Shown here: piece after piece, positions 43,379 through 47,739 of the stretch
How positions within the stretch are numbered: the stretch's first letter is position 1
How the letters are laid out: each line of letters begins with the position of its first letter
Notes under the pieces: generated by a model
Seen by the model: only the letters and a program-made list of their open reading frames with translations
The model's database searches: none
Told to the model about the DNA's origin: nothing
Program-made: the position numbers and the translations under genes
From: Erysipelotrichaceae bacterium
GTDB lineage: Bacteria > Bacillota_I > Bacilli_A > Erysipelotrichales > Erysipelotrichaceae
Direction of reading: 5' to 3'
DNA length: 47,739 nt
Assembly: GCA_030525525.1 (NCBI GenBank)
Contig: JAUNEN010000016.1
Coordinates: 1 to 47,739, forward strand

Positions 43379-44422
43379 ATGAAAAGAAAGACAATTCTGA
43401 GTCTGCTTTTGATTTTTGTCATGAGTTTTTGTATAGTTCCTGTCAACGCGATGGAATTCCACTGGACACAGGACAGCAACGGCTGGCGGTACATTGACTC
43501 AAACGGCATTCCTGTCAAATCACAATTCAAGAAAATTGACGGTAAGTATTACTACTTTGATGACGGCGGTTACATGCTGACGGGATGGCAGACAATTCAC
43601 TCAAACAAGTATTTCTTCAAAAACAGCGGAGAGATGGCTCACTCTGAATGGGTCGGGCCCAAACATGATCAATGGGTCGATTATTACGGGATCCGCATGT
43701 TCAATATGTGGGTCGATAACGGCAGATACTATGTAGACAATAACGGCTATTGGGACCCGAACAAAAAGGCGAGGTCAACCGGATGGAAGAAAGACAATAA
43801 CGGCTGGTGGTTCTCAACCGGTGACGGTATGCTCGGCTATGCAAAAAACTGCTTCATGGAAATCGACAGACAGATGTATTATTTCAATTCCCAGGGGTAT
43901 ATGATGACCGGATGGCAGCAGCCCAACGGTCCGAGCGGCAAATGGATGTATTTCGGAAATGACGGTGCCCAGCGTCATGAGCAATGGGTCGGCAATTACT
44001 GGGTTGACCGGATGGGATACATGGTTACCAACGCCTGGGTTGATGATGAAAAATATTATGTCGGCGCAAACGGCGCATGGATTCCTGATTACGGCAAACC
44101 GAAATGGAAAAAAGATTCTGTCGGCTGGTGGTATGACGACGGATACGGTGGCTATCCCAAGAGCACCTTCAAAACAATCAACGGACAGACTTACTATTTC
44201 AACAGCAGCGGCTACATGGTCACCGGATGGTTCTCTGAGGACAATTACACCTGGTACTTCCTCAAGAGCGACGGCGCAATGAAGAAAAATGCCTGGGAAG
44301 GAAACTACTGGCTCGGTGAAGATGGAATCATGATGCGCAGTTCATGGGTTGACGGAGGCAGATATTATGTCGGCCCGTCCGGTGAATGGCAGCCTGTTCC
44401 GCCAAGCAAAATGCCTGTCTGA
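43379..44422 (+). CDS. secreted protein made of choline-binding-type repeats
   Basis: 347 aa from ATG 43379-43381, with GAGGAT nine bases upstream. A signal peptide (MKRKTILSLLLIFVMSFC, then IVPVNA) is followed only by aromatic/Gly repeats of the cell-wall-binding kind: YYYFDDGGYMLTGWQ, YYFNSQGYMMTGWQ and YYFNSSGYMVTGW, with WVDNGRYYVDNNG between them. No catalytic domain is present. These repeats bind choline or related wall polymers. A protein made only of such repeats may be a wall adhesin or a competitor for ligand. An extended -10 (TGCTATACT) is at 43338-43346. Confidence 0.9.
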   Translation: MKRKTILSLLLIFVMSFCIVPVNAMEFHWTQDSNGWRYIDSNGIPVKSQFKKIDGKYYYFDDGGYMLTGWQTIHSNKYFFKNSGEMAHSEWVGPKHDQWVDYYGIRMFNMWVDNGRYYVDNNGYWDPNKKARSTGWKKDNNGWWFSTGDGMLGYAKNCFMEIDRQMYYFNSQGYMMTGWQQPNGPSGKWMYFGNDGAQRHEQWVGNYWVDRMGYMVTNAWVDDEKYYVGANGAWIPDYGKPKWKKDSVGWWYDDGYGGYPKSTFKTINGQTYYFNSSGYMVTGWFSEDNYTWYFLKSDGAMKKNAWEGNYWLGEDGIMMRSSWVDGGRYYVGPSGEWQPVPPSKMPV

Positions 44423-44456
44423 TCCTTTCATCTCAGATCTTGAAATCATCTGAAAG

Positions 44457-44490
44457 AAAGCCCATGGTTCACATGAATCATGGGCTTTTC
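44457..44490 (+). terminator. terminator after the choline-binding-repeat gene
   Basis: AAAGCCCATG/CATGGGCTTT stem with a 12-base loop and a T tail (44457-44488). Confidence 0.88.
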
Positions 44491-44514
44491 ATATTGCAGG
44501 CAGCTGAGAAAAAT

Positions 44515-44880
44515 TCAATATCTGACGACAACCGCACCGAATGGTGCAAGCGCAAGTTTGGCAATCTTGAAGAACTGCTTTCCGAACGGAATGCCGATGA
44601 TCGAGATGCAGAGCAGACAGCCCATGCAGAAATTCGCCAGAGCAAGCGGCAGGCCTGAGAAAACAAACCAAAGAATATTGATCAGGAAGGAGACAGCCCC
44701 GCCTTGATAAATCACTTCCTTACCGAAAGGAAAGAACGATATTTCAGCAAGCTTGAAACATTGCAGACCGACCGGAATGCCGACAATCGTGATGCACCAG
44801 AGACAGCCTGCACCAACCCAGCCAAGACCGCTGAGCAGACCTCCGAGGATAAACCAGAGAAAATTACCTAACATACCCAT
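44515..44880 (-). CDS. YccF-domain membrane protein
   Basis: 121 aa with two internal repeats of the YccF (DUF307) type: FLWFILGGLLSGLGWV...GCLWCITIVGIPVGLQ and ILWFVFSGLPLALANF...GCLLCISIIGIPFGKQ. Each repeat contributes hydrophobic segments around an I-P-G/F turn. The function of the family is unknown. It converges on the choline-binding-repeat gene, whose terminator lies about 25 bases from its stop. Confidence 0.93.
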   Translation of the reverse strand: MGMLGNFLWFILGGLLSGLGWVGAGCLWCITIVGIPVGLQCFKLAEISFFPFGKEVIYQGGAVSFLINILWFVFSGLPLALANFCMGCLLCISIIGIPFGKQFFKIAKLALAPFGAVVVRY

Positions 44881-45398
44881 ATGTAAGTCACCTTCTTCCT
44901 ACATCATCGATTGTAGTCTCATTGAAACGGAATGCAAGAAGCCGGATTTTAAGATTCAGAATGAAACCTTCATACTGAAGCGCGTTCAGTTTTCCTCCCT
45001 CCAATCCTGTGGAAAAACCTGAAAAAACGGGAAAAGATCGGGAATTTCATCAAACAGCTGCACAGTACTATTTAAATGCAGGGATCGCAGCGATCCTGCC
45101 GGGAGACGAAACCTGCATGATTCAACCGGCCGGATCAGCGTTTTCCTGCAGGGATTGTAATTTGAGTTAATTGAATCGCCTTTGCTCATCTCTGATCATC
45201 TCACTACTCTCAGATATGAGCGTCCTTCAGCAGCCGTAATTCACATAACCATACAGAATAAAAAATACTCATCGGTCTCTGTATGGCAGCGTGATTCATA
45301 CCTCCTTAGCTGCATGAAGGAAACAAAAACAGAATTCTCAGAGTTTCAGGAGCTCATGATGAATTCTGTTTTTTTTATGGAACTAAGCAGCTGCGTGA
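44881..45398. other. 518-bp intergenic region with hairpins, no clear gene
   Basis: Contents: a perfect inverted repeat GCAGGGATC..GATCCTGC (about 45078-45099), a 67-codon minus-strand frame (44986-45189) without a ribosome binding site, a candidate promoter (TTGCTC, 17 bases, TACTCT; 45182-45210), a long imperfect hairpin (45238-45296) and a terminator with eight T on the plus strand (45329-45376). I see no coding gene with good support. Confidence 0.6.
45211..45377 (+). ncRNA. candidate small RNA ending at a strong terminator
   Basis: A possible promoter TTGCTC-17-TACTCT lies just upstream. The body forms an imperfect hairpin: AATTCAC and CCATACAG (45238-45256) pair with CTGTATGG and GTGATT (45279-45296). 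ACAGAATTC/GAATTCTGT with eight T then ends it (45329-45376). No plus-strand gene precedes this terminator, yet its plus-strand T-run is strong. The hairpin could instead be just the terminator of the minus-strand gene at 45399. Confidence 0.3.
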
Positions 45399-46481
45399 TC
45401 ATTCATCTTTGACATAGATGCGGTTGTTACGCCGTAACCAGTCGCAGAAAGCCATGAATTTGTCATTCGGCCATCCTGCTGTCGAAGAAATGCTGTTCTT
45501 CTGATTTCTGAGTGCAATGTTTCTGACAATCATCGGATCATCCGGATTGACTGCCACTCCTGCACATCTGCAGTATTCATTCAGAAGGCTTTCTGTCACG
45601 ACAGGAATATATTTATCCGGTTCATAGACTGTGATCAGCTTGTTTTTAAAGGTATTGTTGAGTCTGACTGATTCGATTGCATCGTAATCTTCGTTTTCTG
45701 CAGCTTTCAGAAGTGAAACAATCTCTTTTTTGACTGCTTCAAATGCCGCATCGAAATCATCGCCGAAAAGCTTCCGGTAGGTTTTTGAAAGTGCGATGTT
45801 TCCGTCGGGATCATAAAAGATTTCGAACACATTGAAGCGGACATTCCCCATGTTTGAAAGTCCGTTCAGATCATATCTGATCCTTCTGCAGAAAGACTTT
45901 TCGCTTCCGTATCCGTCTTTTCCGATGATGTAATCCTGAAGAGAAAGATTCTGGATTACTTCAGCAGGATAATCATCAAGGAATGATCTGTGAATCTGTT
46001 CTGTTTCCTGATGCCATTCATCGTACCTTTCATAGAAGCTTTCAAATTCATCGATGACTCCTGCCAGATCATGTATTTCTGTCACTTCGGAAGGAACATC
46101 GTTCTGTTTCAGTGCTTTCTGGAAATCAGGGATCTGTTTCTTTTTCTTTTTCGGTTTGGCAGCCTGATCGCCTGTTTTCTTTACAGCTTTCTTGGATGAA
46201 TTCTGGATTGCCCATCTCTGGGATCTCAGCAATTCAAACTCTTCATTTTCTTTTCTGATCTTTTCATTCTCATGATGAAGGTGAAGACGGACTTCTTCCT
46301 CCATTTCATTCTGAAGTGACTCATCTTCAAGCTTCAGGAATTTTTCAAAACACATGGGATATGTAAATTTTTTTACTGCATCATTCGAGACAAAAGAAAC
46401 TTCAACACATGAAGCCGTCTGATTGATGATACTGCCGGTGCCAAACACTTTGTGAATAACTCTCTGCTCAAGAAGATTCAT
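45399..46481 (-). CDS. uncharacterised protein with Tudor-like N-terminus and McrB-N-like region
   Basis: 360 aa. Residues 1-55 (VIHKVFGTGSIINQTASCVEVSF, then KKFTYPMCFEKFL) resemble small beta-barrel (Tudor/UvrD-C-like) domains. A charged coiled and Lys-rich linker follows (60-120; KKKKKQ). Residues about 175-320 contain LQDYIIGKDGYGSEKSFCRRI and KNKLITVYEPDKYIPVVTESLLNEY. The latter resembles the N-terminal regions of McrB-like restriction ATPases, but no AAA module follows. It is likely cytoplasmic and possibly nucleic-acid-binding. I cannot name the family. A TATAAT on the minus strand lies about 100 bases upstream. Confidence 0.65.
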   Translation of the reverse strand: MNLLEQRVIHKVFGTGSIINQTASCVEVSFVSNDAVKKFTYPMCFEKFLKLEDESLQNEMEEEVRLHLHHENEKIRKENEEFELLRSQRWAIQNSSKKAVKKTGDQAAKPKKKKKQIPDFQKALKQNDVPSEVTEIHDLAGVIDEFESFYERYDEWHQETEQIHRSFLDDYPAEVIQNLSLQDYIIGKDGYGSEKSFCRRIRYDLNGLSNMGNVRFNVFEIFYDPDGNIALSKTYRKLFGDDFDAAFEAVKKEIVSLLKAAENEDYDAIESVRLNNTFKNKLITVYEPDKYIPVVTESLLNEYCRCAGVAVNPDDPMIVRNIALRNQKNSISSTAGWPNDKFMAFCDWLRRNNRIYVKDE

Positions 46482-46716
46482 ACTGCCACTCCTCCTTATG
46501 GCTCGATATGGTACTTATGATGTTGCTGATTCATTCACTTCTGTGATGCTTTTTATGAATATATTACATTTTTATTATACTGTCACTTTTTGTTATGGGC
46601 CATAGGTTAAGCAATTTTAAACTGTATGTTTTTAAATATTCATGAAAGTATATGAAGATTGTTACAGAAAACTGAAGAACTGATGCCTGAATCATATAAA
46701 ATGAATACAGGTTCAT
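46482..46716. other. 235-bp AT-rich intergenic region between divergent genes
   Basis: It holds a minus-strand TATAAT (near 46577-46582) that may serve the 360-aa gene and a plus-strand TATAAA near 46695 close to the DUF434 start. No ORF or strong hairpin is visible. Confidence 0.5.
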
Positions 46717-47415
46717 ATGAAAAACGTACGGAGAGGATGGCACGAAGAAGATCTGAAGCTGTTTGGCAGCGATGCCCGGCAGCTGCTTTCAGTATGTGCG
46801 GATGACATCACGTATCTTTTGAACCGGGGATATCCGTACAAATCAGCAGTTACATTTGTCGGAAATCACTGGCTGCTTGCCGAACGGCAGCGCAATGCTC
46901 TGATGCGCATCTGCGTCAATGATGAGATGCTGAAAACACGCAGGCAGAAACAGCTTTCCGAACTTGAAGAAAACTGCACCGTGAATATCGATGCATTCAA
47001 CGCTGTCGTGTTAATGGAAACTGCACTTTCGGAAAGTATGCTGCTAAAAGGACGAGACGGCTGCTATCGGGATCTGTCTGGACTGGCAGGCACCTATGCG
47101 GTCATCAAAAAAACTGACCCTGCCATTGAGTGCATCATTGCAGAGCTTCAAAAGAATCATGTCAAAGATGCAGTCTGGTGGATTGATGCACCGGTATCCA
47201 ATTCCGGAAGGCTCAAACAGCATATTGCCGAAAAAGCTGAAGAAATGAATTTTCCCATCGATATTCAGATGGTCAAAAACGCTGATACTGAACTGATGAA
47301 ACTTGATCATGTAATCTCCGGCGATTCGGTTGTGATTACCGAGTGCATCAGCTGGTTCAATCTGTACGAAAAGCTGATCGCTGATCTCGATCACCCATGG
47401 ATTGTAACAATTTAA
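46717..47415 (+). CDS. DUF434-family protein
   Basis: 232 aa. The N-terminal part reads RRGWHEEDLKLFGSDARQLL, then CADDITYLLNRGYPYKSAVTFVGNHWLLAERQRNALMR, a strong DUF434 match. The rest (about 65-232) carries VNIDAFNAVVLMETAL near 85, VWWIDAPVSNSGRLK, and SGDSVVITEC, the pattern of the associated DUF5616-type domain. The role of the family is unknown; the conserved Asp-Ala-x-N and Asp residues could be metal-binding. A short 5' leader with AGG before the ATG, and a terminator directly after it, indicate a single-gene transcript. Confidence 0.85.
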   Translation: MKNVRRGWHEEDLKLFGSDARQLLSVCADDITYLLNRGYPYKSAVTFVGNHWLLAERQRNALMRICVNDEMLKTRRQKQLSELEENCTVNIDAFNAVVLMETALSESMLLKGRDGCYRDLSGLAGTYAVIKKTDPAIECIIAELQKNHVKDAVWWIDAPVSNSGRLKQHIAEKAEEMNFPIDIQMVKNADTELMKLDHVISGDSVVITECISWFNLYEKLIADLDHPWIVTI

Positions 47416-47452
47416 AAGACTGTGGCAGATCCTTATCTCTGTCACAGTCTTT
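47415..47452 (+). terminator. terminator after the DUF434 gene
   Basis: Long stem AAAGACTGTGxCAGA/TCTGTCACAGTCTTT with an 8-base loop. It is probably bidirectional with the SLH gene that ends at 47475. Confidence 0.85.
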
Positions 47453-47474
47453 CATTGTTTCTGTAATGATTTAT

Positions 47475-47739
47475 TTATTTTTGGCCAAGACTTGCATATC
47501 TGTAAAGGAAGGTCACACACATGCCTCTTGTGCAGGTATGGCCGACACCGAATCTGCCGGTTCCGTCATTCAGACCGACCGTGATTCCGTTTTCTGCCGC
47601 CCAGCTTAATGCGTCAAGATAATATGCGCCTGCTTTTGCGTCTGTGAAGGTTGCGCTCTTTACAGGTGCAGGAGTTTCTGCATATCTCCATAAGAATGTG
47701 ACGATCTGCTCTCTGGTGCAGTTGTCATCCGGTCCGAAA
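47475..47739 (-). CDS. SLH-domain surface protein, C-terminal end (partial)
   Basis: The gene enters from the right edge and ends at TAA 47475-47477. The visible 88 codons contain one and a half SLH repeats: FGPDDNCTREQIVTFLWR, a spacer with YYLDALSWAAENGITVGLND, and GVGHTCTRGMCVTFLYRY. It is intact over this length, unlike the related pseudogene at 32961. The last 233 bases of the window align gap-free with that pseudogene. SLH repeats would attach the protein to the cell wall. Confidence 0.88.
   Translation of the reverse strand, partial: FGPDDNCTREQIVTFLWRYAETPAPVKSATFTDAKAGAYYLDALSWAAENGITVGLNDGTGRFGVGHTCTRGMCVTFLYRYASLGQK
47507..47739. repeat. 233-bp repeat, copy 2
   Basis: Gap-free match to 32972-33204 at an estimated 88 percent identity. 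It covers the SLH-coding end of the partial gene at the window edge. Confidence 0.8.

Noticed and set aside
44986-45189. 67-codon minus-strand frame
   Set aside because: It has no ribosome binding site, and its sequence spans perfect inverted repeats that suggest RNA or DNA structure rather than coding.
1-47739. IS elements, prophage, integrons, CRISPR, tRNA or rRNA genes
   Set aside because: I looked for transposase or integrase motifs, short regular repeats with spacers, and rRNA/tRNA-like sequences, and found none.

Overview
The window looks like a chromosomal segment of a low-to-mid GC Gram-positive anaerobe of the Bacillota, most likely an Erysipelotrichia-type organism. The pointers are strong AGGAGG-type ribosome binding sites, a T-box, a cobalamin riboswitch controlled by a terminator, a butyrate kinase, an ECF-type S component, choline-binding-type repeats, BspA-like leucine-rich repeats and SLH domains. 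The taxonomic placement is inference. I see no IS element, prophage, CRISPR array, tRNA or rRNA.

Layout. 1-741: the end of galE and a small unknown gene on the plus strand. 752-14650: a large minus-strand arginine/pyrimidine block, transcribed from high to low coordinates: T-box leader, 30-codon ORF, argG, argH, argC (type 2), argJ, argB, argD, carA, a carB-dapF fusion, then pyrB-pyrI with their own promoter and a leader-peptide attenuator. 14700-18480: ROK sugar kinase, unknown gene, PHP phosphatase, LysR regulator. 18599-19030: a secreted-protein gene broken by an in-frame stop. 19159-24240: a methionine operon (metA, metF, a stand-alone MetH reactivation domain, a short metH) behind a leader peptide with two Met codons and a mutually exclusive hairpin arrangement. 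24242-26400: HAD phosphatase, then a cobalamin-riboswitch-controlled DUF4430/ECF pair, which fits B12 supply to MetH. 26461-32815: PurF-like protein without its glutaminase cysteine, M42 peptidase, lipoprotein, a Gfo/Idh/MocA remnant, a 2H phosphoesterase-HTH fusion, membrane proteins and an AlkD-like protein. 32891-39461: surface-protein region (SLH pseudogene, a protease/lipase-like multidomain protein, a BspA/SLH protein). 39560-47739: a large protein with two nuclease-like modules, butyrate kinase, a choline-binding-repeat protein, YccF, an unknown basic protein, a DUF434 protein and a truncated SLH gene copy at the edge.

How it fits together. The arg-car-pyr block makes arginine and carbamoyl aspartate from a shared carbamoyl phosphate supply. 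Control appears to act at three RNA layers: a T-box with a likely Arg specifier, a UTP/translation-coupled attenuator before pyrBI, and possibly translational coupling through a 30-codon ORF before argG. The methionine block pairs an acetyl-type MetA (Glu111) with a B12-dependent, split MetH. The strongest candidates for something undescribed are the metA leader attenuator, the carB-dapF fusion with a lost catalytic cysteine, the pyrBI leader, the tandem-nuclease protein at 39560-42007, and the ThpR-HTH fusion with an internal ribosome binding site.
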